Below, piece by piece: positions 1 to 10,704 of a stretch of DNA of 64,000 bases. Numbering within the stretch: the stretch's first letter is position 1; every line of letters begins with the position of its first letter. The DNA comes from Chelydra serpentina (taxonomy: Eukaryota > Chordata > Testudines > Chelydridae), in the NCBI GenBank assembly GCA_037349315.1, contig JBAIAC010000042.1, positions 7,006,001 to 7,070,000 on the forward strand, written 5' to 3'. The position numbers and the translations under genes were made by a program. Below the pieces are notes generated by a model. That model saw only the letters and a program-made list of their open reading frames with translations, ran no database searches and had not been told where the DNA came from.

Positions 1-852
1 CTCAGTGATTTAGGAACCCCATGGCCACTGAAATCTAGTGGGAGTTATATGCCTAATTCTATATGCCTAATTCTTTTAGGTCCCTTTGAAAATAGCTCTC
101 TCTGTGTCTTTGCAGCTGGGGGATATCACTACATTGGTTAGTTACAGCTGGTGTTAAGTGGTTGGTGGGAGTTGGTGGCCTAACTCAATTAGGCCCATCT
201 GAAAATGTCCGCTACCCCATTCATCACTCCCATTTCCATCGGGTCATATGGAATTGTGATAGCTGGAGATGTGGGACATCTCAGGTAGAGCTGGTCAGAA
301 AACACGGACGTTTCTGGTGAAACTATTTTAGCAACCAAAACCCAAACATTTACAGCCCCAAAACGGAAAAATTTTGACCACAAACCAAACATTTTTCAGC
401 CAAAAGCCTCCTCAAAACCACAAATATTCACCAAAATATAAATGAAAAATGTTGGGATTTAGGTTTACATTTTTCAATTTTCAAGGCAAGTTTCCACAAA
501 CATTTTCTTTAGTCAAACACCTAATTTCCCATCAAAAGAAAGATTTTGATTGAAATTTTCCCATCAGGAACACTCTCCAGCCCACACTGCTCCCTGAGAA
601 CAGACATCCTTCACCTTGAGTTCAGTTCTTCCTCCGCAGAATACATCTCATCCCAGATTCCCCAAGCACAGCTGACCACTCAAGGATAGGGCGGGGAACA
701 GCAGGATGGAAATGAATAGAATTGCAGATGGGAACATCTCTACTTTCATCACTGTGAGGAACGAAAAATCATCTCCCACAAACAGGGGAGATATTCCACC
801 CCTAGAAAGAGATTGATGGGCTAGAAATAGCCCTGATGATGATCTTGCAGGG
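1..852. other. intergenic DNA with an A/T-rich interspersed repeat
   Basis: No gene is recognised. From about 285 to 590 the sequence is rich in AAAA/TTTT words after a 'gagctggtcagaaaa' start. The same style of block recurs at about 4,640-4,990, 19,510-19,850, 38,130-38,330, 42,600-42,760 and 62,680-63,060, so it is probably an old interspersed repeat of unknown class. The short open frames here have no recognisable domains. Confidence 0.4.
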
Positions 853-1163
853 CAAGGGTAGGCAACCTATGGCACGGGTGCCAAAGGCGGCATGCGAGCT
901 GATTTTCAGTGGCGCTCACAGTACCTGGCACCTGGCCACCAGTCTGGGCGGCGCTGCATTTTAATTTAATTTTAAGTTAAACTTCTTAAACATTTAAAAA
1001 ACCTTATTTACTTTACATACAACAATAGTTTAGTTATATATTAAAGATTTATAGAAAGAGACCTTCTAAAAACGTCAAACTGTATTACTGGCACGCAAAA
1101 CCTTAAATTAGAGTGAACAAATGGACACTCGGCACACTGCTTCTGAAAGGTTGCCGACCCCTG
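853..1163. mobile_element. non-autonomous hAT MITE
   Basis: A 311-bp element with imperfect terminal inverted repeats, CAAGGGTAGGCAACC on the left and GGTTGCCGACCCCTG on the right. It is flanked by an 8-bp target duplication with one mismatch (TTGCAGGG at 845-852, TTGTAGGG at 1,164-1,171). An 8-bp duplication and CAGGGG-type ends are diagnostic of the hAT superfamily. The interior is A/T-rich and non-coding, so it would need a transposase in trans. The mismatches indicate an old copy. It lies just outside the left arm of the large inverted repeat. Confidence 0.85.
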
Positions 1164-1784
1164 TTGTAGGGTATTGAAAGGCTATGGAAGGCTAGAACCC
1201 ACATCTGATGGACTCTAGGTAACTGACACCTCCACACCACCACCCAAAAAGCCATGGGAGAGTTGCGGTCCATGTACTATAAACACTTGGAGACTAAGCC
1301 TCACAAGAAGACCTGGTTGGCAGCACCCCCATGGCTCTGATTGGTTCAGAGGCACTATTTAAGAACGGATGGCATTCCAGGAAGCTGTATGTGGAACCTG
1401 GCAGGATCTGGCCTGTTCTTACAACAGCGCCTGCTCTTGTTCCATGCTTTGGACTCTGTCTGTATTCTCCAGCTCTGATTCCTGGCTTGACTCCTGACTC
1501 TGGCTCAGGCCCTTGGCTTGGATCTTGATCCCTGACTCTGTCTCTGATACCTGGCTAGATGCCTGATGCTGACTCTGAATTTAGGGCTGACTCCTGGTTT
1601 CTGACACTGGCTCTAACCCCTGCTCCAGACACTAGGCCCTTCTCCTGCTCTGACCACAAGGCCTGACTCCTGGGCCAGGCTGTTCACACCCTAGTCGTGA
1701 CTGCTATGACTGGAGAGCAAAGCAGATGCTACCCCAAAATTGCATGCAAATGCTGCATCCCCCAAGTGGGTACAGTTAAGGCGG
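1164..1784. other. intergenic, degenerate retroelement-leader-like sequence
   Basis: No gene is recognised. From about 1,350 there is a TATA-like 'ctatttaag' followed by a pyrimidine-rich stretch of repeated 'ctgactcctg/ctctgac' words to about 1,700. This composition resembles the LTR or leader of some reptilian LTR retrotransposons, but I cannot define its ends. A 65-residue frame here (1,331-1,528) is composition-driven and is not called a gene. The outer edge of the large inverted repeat falls near 1,711. Confidence 0.3.
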
Positions 1785-2514
1785 TGTAGGAATACAGGCC
1801 TACATTAGGCCTGTTTCAACTGTGGTTTTAAACTGAGTTTGGATGTTAGCATGCGCGATAGGACCAAAAGTCATGTGACCGGAAAGACCTGAGATCACGA
1901 GAAAAGAAAAAGGTCGTTTGTGTTAAAGGACCCTTGAAATACAGCAGTTTCTTATTTAAGGGTTGGGTTGAGGTCATCAAAATAAAGAAAATATGGTTAA
2001 TTGGGTACCTGGTGCAGTCAATAGTTAATGCTATATGGGTTGTTTAAAAAGAAATGTTTAGTCCAGTTGCTGGAAAGAAATATGGCAAAATAAGATAAGA
2101 AGAAACCTTGAAGAGAGAGGCCCTATCATTAACCTTGTCTTAACTGCCTCTTCTGGCTTTAGCTAAGTGTCAAGATCCAGGAATGACATCACTTGTTTAT
2201 TATAGTGTATAAAAGACGAGATAGGTGGAGGCTTCTTTGTCAGAGCTTTTTCTTACCCCTGTGGATTCACATCATGATGGGAAAGTATGTCCCAAACCCG
2301 ATCCTCTTTGGGGTATTTGGCCAATGCTTATAACTGAATTATTGCTAAGAGGTAGAGTATAAATGGGCATATGCTTGTATTGGTATTTGGGATGTAATCA
2401 ACACTGAGTGACCTTTGGATCAATACAGGAATACTTGTGTGGAAACTGAGTCATGGTAAACTTTAATAAACGTATTAGGAGATTTTTTTCCCCCAACAGG
2501 CTGCCTTACACTAC
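1785..2514 (+). mobile_element. LTR-like block (left-arm copy)
   Basis: The block opens with TGTAGGAATACAGG and closes with TTACACTACA (TG...CA ends). It carries a TATA box (TATAAAAGACG near 2,206) and a polyadenylation signal (AATAAA near 2,465), the layout of a retroviral-type solo LTR. No target duplication is evident, so the exact ends are uncertain. Its mirror copy lies in the right arm, where it is split by the gypsy insertion (27,463-36,787). No internal retroviral genes are attached. Confidence 0.5.
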
Positions 2515-4281
2515 ATCGCACAGGAGAGCAGTGGAGTGTGCAACTTCATCATTTCCTGACTGTGAAGGGCCTAACCCTGCAATTTCCCACACTCGGGTAG
2601 TTTATCTTTTGTTGTGGAATTGACGGTTACATCATCAGATGACATCACCTTCCATAAAAGACTGAGATTAAAAAAAAGAGCCCAGGTTCTTGTGATGGCC
2701 TTGCCTGACCCCAATGCTCCTGTGGCTAGAATACAGCTGCATTTACACTCTGAATGCGAGCAAAGGGAGACTATTGGCGTTGTTATCAACATTACATAAC
2801 TCTCACAGGCAGATCTGGGTGTAGATATATGAGGGGTAAAACATTGTATGTAGTGGCATAGCAGGGATACAGTAGTAGACCTTTGAACAGAACCGAGGCC
2901 CCAAATGTCTTGACTCCAGTGGCCAACCCGTAGACCATGCTGCCTATCAGTGTGTTCCTGTTTGCTAGCTAGGTAGATGCAGCGCATCTCACAGGTAGAA
3001 CATATGGTTCTATTTTTAGCTCAACCACTCACCTGCTGGCTGACCTTGGAACATGTCATTTCTCCTCTCTGGGCCTCTGTTTCTCCACCTCTCCCCTCCC
3101 CGCCCCACCTTTGTCTGTCTTGCATCTTTAGATTTTACGCCTTTTACAACCCCAAGTATCTCTTCCAGTGTGTTTGTACAGCGCCTAGCACAATGGGACA
3201 CTAATTCTTTCATCTTCATTCTCATGTAAATCAGGAGCAAAGGAGCCAATTTACTGTTCTACAGTATGTTAAATAAGGCCCATGAAAAGTCAAACAAACT
3301 TATCTTCAAATCTCCAAATTGACCAGCAGTGGGGTTTTGGGTCTGTTTTTATATCATTGCTAGCACTTCCCAGAAAACTGAGTGATGATCTAATTCCTTT
3401 TGTGGCAATCAGTAATAGTTAATGATTAAAAAACAATTTGAATTAACAATTTGAATTAATAATATATAGCAATATATGCATGCTCTGGTGTGAGAGTTCC
3501 CTTACATACTGAATCAAAGCAGAACAAAGCAGAAGGTTTTTGGGGATGTGACTGTCTTTTTGTTGCGTGTTTATACAATGCCTAGCACAATGTGGGGCTT
3601 TGGTCCATGATTGGAGCTCTTAGGTGCAACTGCATCACAAATCATTATCATCATCATGGAGTGATTCAGACTATGAAATGGTCAGGAGATCAGCTCCCAA
3701 AGGGGACAGTGGAGATAATTAATAAAAACTGCCATTCTGCCTGGTGAAACAATGCATCCTTTGGAGTGCGTGAAGAAATCTCCACCCTCTGTTCCAGATG
3801 TGTCTGAGGAAGTGGTCCTTGGTGCACCTAGGAGCATTTAAGCATCAAGCCCTGTGATCCCTTACTTCAGAGGGCAGTGCTTACTGCCACAAGAAGCTTG
3901 CAGTGGGATTATTCATGCACACACTCCTGTAAAGATATACACAGTTGTGTATGGAGAGTGTTATTCTGGAATAGATTTTCCTGATTAACTCCCAGTGTGA
4001 ATGTCTTCTTCTGGAATCAAAGTGTCTTCGTATTTATCTAAAGTTTCCACAGGGGAAAAAAAACTTCATATTAGCTTTGATTTGGAGTATGATCTGCTGT
4101 GTCCCTTTCTCATAATCTTCTGCTCTGGATCCACTACTCGTTGGGTAGGTGGCATGTTGTCTCTGTCTTTCTCCCAGAGTTTGGGAACACTTTTTTCCAC
4201 CTTGCTTTTGATAGGATGTCTTTTATGGTTCTTGATAGTTTGCAGAATCTCTTGCGCTTTCTCATATTTGGTACATTGGGG
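2515..4281. other. left-arm intergenic sequence, no gene
   Basis: This stretch is mirrored at about 20,217-22,112 and 27,171-27,310. The 138-, 77- and 75-residue frames here are not conserved as a codon-like pattern between the arms and lack recognisable domains. The block near 3,040-3,230, mirrored at 21,347-21,600, has the 'gaggcccagagagg ... aggtcagccagcaggtgagtgg' wording typical of old CORE/MIR-type SINEs. The right arm has about 105 extra bp near 20,664-20,770 relative to about 3,832 here. Confidence 0.4.
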
Positions 4282-4562
4282 CAGGGGCAGCGTAAGCTTT
4301 TTTGGTGTCCTAGGCGGCGGCAGCGGGAGAGGCTGCCGCTGAAATGCCGCCGAGGTCCCCGGCGGCCGAAGAAGCTGTTGCCGAAGTGCTGCCGGGATAC
4401 TCGGCGTCACGTTGGTGGCCGCTTCTTTGGCTGCTGGGGATCTCGGCGGCATTTCGGTGGCAGCCTCTCCTGCTGCGGCCGCCGAGGGACCTGAAATGCG
4501 CCCCCCAAATCCTTGCCCCATAGGCAACCGCCTAGGGTCACCTAATGGTAGCGCTGGCCCTG
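4282..4562. mobile_element. hAT MITE (left-arm copy)
   Basis: A 281-bp G/C-rich element with short inverted ends, CAGGGGCAGCG and CGCTGGCCCTG, flanked by CATTGGGG (4,274-4,281) and CATTGGAG (4,563-4,570), an 8-bp target duplication with one difference. It is the mirror of 19,928-20,208 and therefore predates the inverted duplication. Long open frames across it (4,066-4,527 minus; 4,099-4,494 plus) result from low stop-codon density in G/C-rich DNA and are not genes. Confidence 0.85.
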
Positions 4563-4639
4563 CATTGGAGATGAAAGTGTCTGTCCATCACATTCTCTTC
4601 TCTGTCACATTGGCTGCATAATCGCTGCCAGAGCTGGGT

Positions 4640-4990
4640 GAATTTTTTTCGGCTAAGACTTCTTTCCACTAAAAACTGTGTATTCAGGTCAAGCAAAACA
4701 GTTCAGGAATTCACGGTCAATTCAGCAAATGGCTGTAGCTGAAAAAAAGAATACTGAAAAATTGAAAACATTTTGTTTTGACATTTTCGACATGAAAATG
4801 TCAATTTTGATTTTTCAATTTGGAATGACTTTTAATTTCAAATTTTATTTCCATTTTGTGTTTTTAAAACAGTAAAGAAGACCCCTAAAAATGAAATGAA
4901 ATGTTTCATTTTGGGTGAAACTAAAAGTTTTGTTTGACCTAAAATGAAAGCTTTTGACTTTTTCATTTCACTGAAAAAAATGGAATGTTT
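4640..4990. repeat. A/T-rich self-similar interspersed repeat
   Basis: The block begins 'gctgggtgaattttt' and contains repeated AAATGAAATG / CATTTTCATTT words that pair with one another, so it could fold on itself. It is mirrored at 19,510-19,850. The class is unknown. The reading frames over it consist almost entirely of K, F and I residues and are discounted. Confidence 0.4.
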
Positions 4991-5799
4991 TTTTTTGAGT
5001 CAATCCAATTCTCCACCCATACACACACACAATTTTTCATCACTACTCTCTGGGTTTAAACATTTTTGTGCCTCCCAGTTTCAACTTCTAGTTTGCGATC
5101 CCCAATTCTTATTTGTTGAGAAGCCTGCCTTACCTTTGCAAGTCACTGAGGTAAGGAGTGTGCAAATGTGATCATTCCATGCAGGGATCTGTAGGCATCT
5201 GACTTATTGCTGTTTTTGAGTTGTTCTTCCAGTGATTCATATTTTGGTAATTTAGTTGCGCACAGCACCAAGCATATTGTTGTTCCTTATAATAAGGATA
5301 TATAAATAATAAGAATCTCCATATTGGAAGGTCATTTTCCCATAATAAAATTGCTGCTTTTTCAGTCATTTGAAGATAGAGGGCAGTTGCAAAATTTTGA
5401 TCTTTAAGTAGGATTTACATTTCAGACACCTCAAATATGGGAGTGGTAGGATCTCAGGTGTAGAATGGGACAGTATGAGTTAGGACTCATTTCAAACACA
5501 TCATATGTTGGGCTTTTTGCAATCCAGGGTTTGACTCACATCCTTTTCTATTCAGATCAGTGGTAATTTCCTTTTACTAACTATATATCAGGTACTATGC
5601 ATTTTGTAGTCCGTGCTTTATGAGCCCTAACCCAAATTACCACAGATATTGAGTGCCTCCACTTTTGGATGACCAACTTGGGACAATTTAGCTTGATTTT
5701 CAGTCATCCTATAGGTCTGGATTATTTGTACTTCACTTTACCAGTTTTAGGACCATTGTAGACCCTTTGAATTTCAAGGGCCAGATCCTTATCTGGTGT

Positions 5800-6602
5800 T
5801 GTCATAAATATAAAGGGAAGGGCTTAAGAAGCTCTGATACAGTACTATGAAATCCTCTTACCGGTAAAGGGTTAAGAAATTCAGGTAGCTGTACTAACAC
5901 CTGACCATCAGGACCAATAAGGGGACAAGATACTTTCAAATCTGAGGGGGCGAAAAGGCTTTTGTCTGTCTGTGGGATCTCTCGGTAAGAGACAGATCAA
6001 GCAAGCAACCATCCAACTCCTATACAGTTAGTAAGTGATTTAGACAAAATGTGTTAGGTTTTTCTGTTGTTTTTAGCTTGGGAAATTTGCTGTGGTGCAG
6101 GGAATGTGTATTCCTGCTTTTGTTGCATTTTTCTGTAACTTGAAGGTTTTGCCCAGAGTGGGATCCCTCGGAGTTGGAAATTGAGTACCCTGTACAATAT
6201 ATACCATCCTGATTTTACAGAGATGATTTTTACCTTTCTTGTTTTAATAAAATCCTTCTTTTAAGAACCTGACTGCTTTCCATTGGTCTAAGACCCAGGG
6301 GTTGGGTTTTTGATCACTGTGTAACCAATAGGTTAGGAGATGTTTCTCAAGCCTCCCCAGTAAAGGGGGTATATGGGCTTGAGGGAATATCAGGGGGGGA
6401 AGGGGAACTCCAAGTGGTCCTTTTCCCTGGTTCCTGTTTCTATCACTTGATGGTGGCAGCGAGAATCTTTTCTCAGGGTACAGGGGAGATTTTGTACCTT
6501 GGAGAGTTTTTAATCTAAACTGGTAAAATAAGCTTAGGGGGTCTTTCATGCGGGTCCCCACATCTGTACCCTAGAGTTCAGAGTGGGGAGGGAATCTTGA
6601 CA
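5800..6602 (+). mobile_element. solo LTR (left-arm copy)
   Basis: An 803-bp LTR with TGTCATAAAT at the start, AATCTTGACA at the end and an AATAAA signal (about 6,246) followed by a GT-rich stretch. The flanks GGTGT (5,795-5,799) and GGTTT (6,603-6,607) are a probable 5-bp target duplication with one mismatch. An identical arrangement occurs in the mirror at 17,913-18,715, and a diverged third copy lies at 49,396-50,152. No internal region is attached, so this is a recombined solo LTR. A 105-residue minus-strand frame is conserved in both arms only because the arms are duplicates. Confidence 0.85.
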
Positions 6603-7347
6603 GGTTTAAATCCAAATAGCTCCATTTACTGATTTACACCAGATGATTCTGGCCCATTGGACCTACATGGGCATAATGCTATAAACACTCAGTGGTGAAA
6701 CAAACCCAAATCAATTATATTTGCATCTAGCTTGTGACAGAGTGAAGAATCAGTCAAAATCACTGGTCACTTTTATACTTTTGGCCTTATGGGACTGCGC
6801 CAAAGTTCACACTACATAGAGCTGTCTGTTTAAGAGGTGAGTTTTGAAAGTGTTCAAAGTCCACATGCATAGGCAGACCCACTTGAAAATTGGACGGACT
6901 AGGTTAGAAATGGTGTTGTAAAATGTGAGTCATTCGGTTAAGGGATTCATGAGATGCATCCCCAATAACCCCCAAAGTGATCTTGTTTGAAAATTTGCTG
7001 GATGTCATAACACATTTTAGTCACAAAACTGGGAGGAAAAGGATCCATGGGTGAAAGTCACATAAAACATACATCACTGAACTGCTCTAAGATCCAGCAC
7101 AGAGTACCCAGTAATTCAAACTTTATGAGCTAGTCATTCAGGTTCTAAGAAGTGTTGCACAGGACAGCTCTGAGCGTTAGTGAATTAGAGACACAGGTTG
7201 CAGCAAATTGTAGAAAGACAAAATTCTTAGCTTCCTAAAATTCACAGGAAGACTCAGATTATCTGAAGAAATTGTATGACAGTGGGGGATGGTGGAGCAG
7301 GGGAAAGTATTTTGTGACAACCTATTGTTTCCTTTCTCTCTTCAGGA
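6603..7347. other. 5' flank of the truncated OR copy
   Basis: Non-coding sequence mirrored at 17,169-17,912. It ends in a polypyrimidine run and AG ('ctttctctcttcag') directly before the ATG at 7,348. This is a good splice-acceptor context, as expected for OR genes whose coding exon follows a non-coding 5' exon. I cannot place the upstream exon. Confidence 0.4.
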
Positions 7348-7863
7348 TGAAAAATAGCCAAGAAACAGTGGGAATAAACAGCACGACGATCACTAGATTC
7401 TTTCTCCAGGGCTTTTCTGACATCCCCAGCCTGCAGCATTTATTTTTTTCAGTGTTTCTGGTCACCTACAGAGTCACCTTGGCTGGAAACCTTCTAATCA
7501 TTGTCCTCACATTGGCTGATCCAGCCCTTCATACCCCTATGTACTTCTTCCTCAATAACCAGTCGTTCCTGGCGATGTGCTACACATCAGTCAATGTCCC
7601 CAAGATACTTGGGAATCTGCTCTCTGGGGATAAAACCATCTCTTTCATTTGCTGTGCTTTGCAAACTTATTTCACCTTATTCCTTGGTGGGTCAGAGCTT
7701 TTTCTCCTAGCGTCCATGGCCAACGATCGCTATGCCGCAATATGCAAGCCTCTGCATTACCCAATGGTTATGAACAGAAAGGTGTCCACTAGAATGGCTG
7801 CTGAATCCTGGCTCAGTGGTCTCCTCATGTCCTTTGGCCACAAAAGCCTCAGTATGCAGATAG
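7348..7863 (+). pseudogene. olfactory receptor pseudogene, 3' half deleted
   Basis: This is the mirror copy of the intact OR at 16,215-17,168. The frame starts MKNSQETVG and keeps TM1 to TM4, with the TM2 motif HTPMYFF and the TM3 DRYAAICKP motif. The usual MAYDRY reads MANDRY here. Receptor identity stops after LLMSFGH at about 7,848. The sequence then jumps to what in the right arm is OR 3' flank (about 15,965), giving a short aberrant tail and a stop (TAA at 7,861-7,863). TM5-TM7 and the PMLNPIIYS motif are absent, so the product cannot be a working seven-helix receptor. Several substitutions at conserved sites (RNLSFLE to NNQSFLA, IGCA to ICCA) also suggest relaxed selection. Confidence 0.92.
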
Positions 7864-8478
7864 GCGCCTAATGGTACTTTCAGAAATACTTAAAAAGTTT
7901 AGGCACCTAACTCCTATTGACCTAGCTACATTTGTAAATCTCAGTAGGCATCTATCTGCAACTTTAGGTGCCTAAATAAATAGCTTTGAAAATCTGTCCC
8001 TAAGATTGTTATAGATATTAGATGATGCTGTAATCAGCCGAACTGATTTAGGAGCCTAAGTCTCATTTTCAAACGGGAGTAAGGCACTGTTGTGGATAAA
8101 TGAACCACACCCTCTGATTGGTTCAAGCATCCTGAGGCCTTTATTGTAAATGAGATTTTATCTCTTAAGTGCCTAAATCGCTTTTGAAAATGAGACAGGC
8201 TTCTAAATCATTTTGGCATTGCAATTCTGTGCACAGCAACAGCTAAATACTTTTAAAAATCGGGGCCTGATGTCCTTTTTACTCAAGGGTCAAGATTTTT
8301 AAGGGTATTTAGGTGCCTAGTGGAATTTTAAAATGTCCTAACACCAATTGATTTCAATACCTAAACGTCTTTCAAAAACTGGACTTAGGTTATTTGCCCA
8401 TGGTCACACGAGAAATCTCTGGTAGAACAGGGAGTTGAATGCATGTCTCCCGAGTCCGAGACAAACATCATAACCATT
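7864..8478. repeat. left-arm flank with 'aggtgcctaa' repeat and MIR-like tail
   Basis: Mirrored at about 15,340-15,960. Both copies contain many 'aggtgcctaa/ttaggcacct' words in both orientations, an old interspersed-repeat signature that also recurs at 59,250-59,470. From about 8,381 to 8,478 the text (reverse of 'gggactcagg...ctctgccac...tgtgtgacc') resembles the 3' part of a CORE/MIR-type SINE. It is interrupted by the Penelope-like insertion. No coding potential is seen. Confidence 0.4.
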
Positions 8479-8710
8479 AGAAGCGACAAAGGGTCCTGTG
8501 GCACCTTATAGACTAACAGAGGTATTGGAGCATAAGCTTTCGTGGGTGAATACCCACTTCATCGGATGCAAGCACTTGCATCCGATGAAGTGGGTATTCA
8601 CCCACGAAAGCTTATGCTCCAATACCTCTGTTAGTCTATAAGGTGCCACAGGACCCTTTGTCGCTTCTACAGATCCAGACTAACACGGCTACCCCTCTGA
8701 TACTTGAGAC
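8479..8710. mobile_element. Penelope-like element fragment, head-to-head inverted
   Basis: A 232-bp insertion flanked by a 10-bp target duplication CATAACCATT (8,469-8,478 and 8,711-8,720). It is absent from the equivalent right-arm site near 15,350, so it arrived after the inverted duplication. Internally it is two opposed copies of the same tail, about 8,480-8,577 against about 8,576-8,668, making a near-perfect palindrome. It is followed by the common 'agactaacacggctacccctctgatac' terminus. The class assignment to Penelope-like retroelements rests on the inverted 5'-truncated arrangement and on a core (8,579-8,617) that resembles a hammerhead ribozyme. That is inference from family knowledge; no reverse transcriptase is present. 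Confidence 0.65.
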
Positions 8711-10439
8711 CATAACCATTGTACGACGCTTTCTTTCCGGTCCATCTTCTGAGCTCATATAGACTTGTATAATTCTAGAGTACGGCCACTGAAGTCAATG
8801 AGTGAAAGCATGGTAAATCTGGTGTCACACCACAGCTGTAGATCTGAAAGCTGGATTGGAAATCTGGATACTGATTCTACCACATTGAAAATTAAGTTGG
8901 AGAGACAAAAAAGAGGGAACACATTAATTCTGGAGATGCAGCATTTTGCACATCACCAGAGGTCTCTCTTTCTCATCAATAGTTACTCCATACTAAGGTT
9001 CAAGGAGATCCCATGGGGTGAAATTTGGCTGCAGATGTTTTGAGAGTCTATCTGGGACCTAGAGAGCCTTAGAGAACCACAGGGTATCTCCGTGTCCATC
9101 AGCCACAATTAATATTCAGTTTTATATCCATTAGCCCAATCACCCTTTCTTCACTACTTATCATTGTAGCAACTTGAGTGCAGAGTTAAGGTTGCACATA
9201 CTGTATTGACTAAGTCAGAGTTAAGGCTATGTACTCCTTATCACGTAACGGATCACAGTTAAGGTTGCTCATGCTCTATCACACAAGGGGGCAGAGTTAA
9301 GGTTACACATGATCTATCAGAGAAAAGTTCAACCAATCCAGGTTTATAAGTTTTCACATTATGATTTACTTTCTACCCCAAAAAAGTACTAGCAACATCA
9401 CAGAGTATCAGGACAAGTAAGTATCTCCCATTATTTCCCTTTCTCAAACTATTCTCTAGAACCAATTCTTATACATCAGGAGGACCACACAGTGAAAGAA
9501 GGAAAAGGAAACAATCTGGTTCTGAGCAAAGAGAAAATTTCTTCCACAGCTGCCTACAAAGATCCCAATACTGCAAGAAGCTGATTGTTCTGGCTTCCAA
9601 TTGATCTAAGTAGTCCTGGGCTTTGGTAGGTTGGCCTAGACCCAAACCAAAATTCCAATATCTCAACATCCCTACACAATGACTGCTTTGGAACCCTTTT
9701 CCTGGGCTTAATGAATGTTAAAAGGCTTGCTCCTACACTCATTCATCCCGAAGTAAATCAACTCAATAACTCAATCTAAGGCAATGATCTTGATTCTTTT
9801 TTTCAGTTGCACTGTTTTTAATTAGGCTAAAACTGCTGAAGTTAGTGCCTAGTTTATCTGCTGCGTCCATGCTGTGCAGTGCATAGCACCAGTAACTTGG
9901 TGGGAGGAAGGAAAGATCACTGAAAGATGCTGTATGATGCTTTTATGGTTCTCTGTTCTCTGGGCCAATTTCAAGGCTTATTCAGGCCTTGTTTCCACTT
10001 AGAGTACCCTATTGGCTTCCCTACATTTCACCAATGTGCTTATGGTGTCAGGGGCCCTTCCAACAACCGGGGATCATTGGGGGTAAAAAAAACTCATGAC
10101 CAAACCTGCTGCCTCTAGTTTCCCCTATACCTGGGTCTGGCATTCATCTTTTGCAGGGGGAATACACAGCAGGCTGATAAAACTGGTTTACTGGGCACTT
10201 TGCACAGCTGGAATGGTGAAGAAAGGGCAGGAGTGGGGCTAAAAACATGGCCAAATTGAGTTACTCTGATTTAAAACTGGTGTAAATGAGAGATGACTCT
10301 TTCCCAATTAAAAGTAAAAAAACACCTCACCCCGCCCCAAATTTCCAACCTGGCCTCAGCTTGCAGTGTTTTTTGAAGGCTTTTCTTATTTCATCCCTAC
10401 CAGTTCACACACACAAAGACAAGACTAATTAAGTTTAGC
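8711..10439. other. inner left-arm sequence, no gene
   Basis: Mirrored at 13,166-15,340. The frames of 60-90 residues (8,765-9,043, 9,469-9,669, 9,927-10,118) are not preserved in the mirror copy and carry no motifs. Near 9,715 the left arm lacks about 510 bp that the right arm has at about 13,897-14,405. The arm ends at 'aagtttagc' (10,439). Confidence 0.5.
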
Positions 10440-10704
10440 ATAATCTGGATACTGAAGCACCTAAACACCTTTTCAAATCTGGCCATTGTGCCTCATTGCT
10501 CCATCCTTAAAACTGAAATTATAGCATTTTCCTAGAGCACAGAGGCACTATGAGGTTAAATCCATTAAAGATTGTGAGGTGCTCAGCTACCATGGAAACG
10601 GGTCCAGATAAGGGCCTAACCTAGATATATAGCCCTTAATGTGTTTCACTGTCAGTGTAAAAGAATTAAGATGGAGACATGTACAGTCAATCAAATTCCT
10701 TTAT

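Larger units (their letters stand above)
1711..10439. repeat. left arm of a large inverted duplication
   Basis: This arm is the reverse complement of the right arm at about 13,166-37,470. Paired landmarks run in mirror order: 1,785-2,514 with 27,310-27,462 plus 36,788-37,397; about 2,650 with about 27,190; the hAT MITE 4,282-4,562 with 19,928-20,208; the solo LTR 5,800-6,602 with 17,913-18,715; the OR start 7,348 with 17,168; 7,850 with 15,965; and 10,439 with 13,166. Homology fades outward of about 1,711 / 37,470. Similarity is high throughout by eye, with scattered substitutions and small indels; no percentage was computed. The only private insertion seen here is the Penelope-like element at 8,479-8,710. 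Relative to the right arm it lacks about 690 bp of OR sequence and about 510 bp near 9,715. Confidence 0.93.

Noticed and set aside
4066..4527. 153-residue minus-strand frame, with a 164-residue mirror at 19,963-20,457
   Set aside because: Half of it lies in a G/C-rich hAT MITE, the rest is lysine-rich with no domain. Its presence in both arms follows from the duplication and is not evidence of selection.
6244..6561. 105-residue frame present identically at 17,954-18,271
   Set aside because: It lies within a solo LTR. The repetition is due to the inverted duplication, and a third LTR copy (49,396-50,152) does not preserve it.
8479..8710. Cloning or assembly hairpin artefact
   Set aside because: The insertion has a 10-bp target duplication and a non-palindromic terminus, and a similar arrangement occurs independently at 44,899-45,235, which favours a real insertion.
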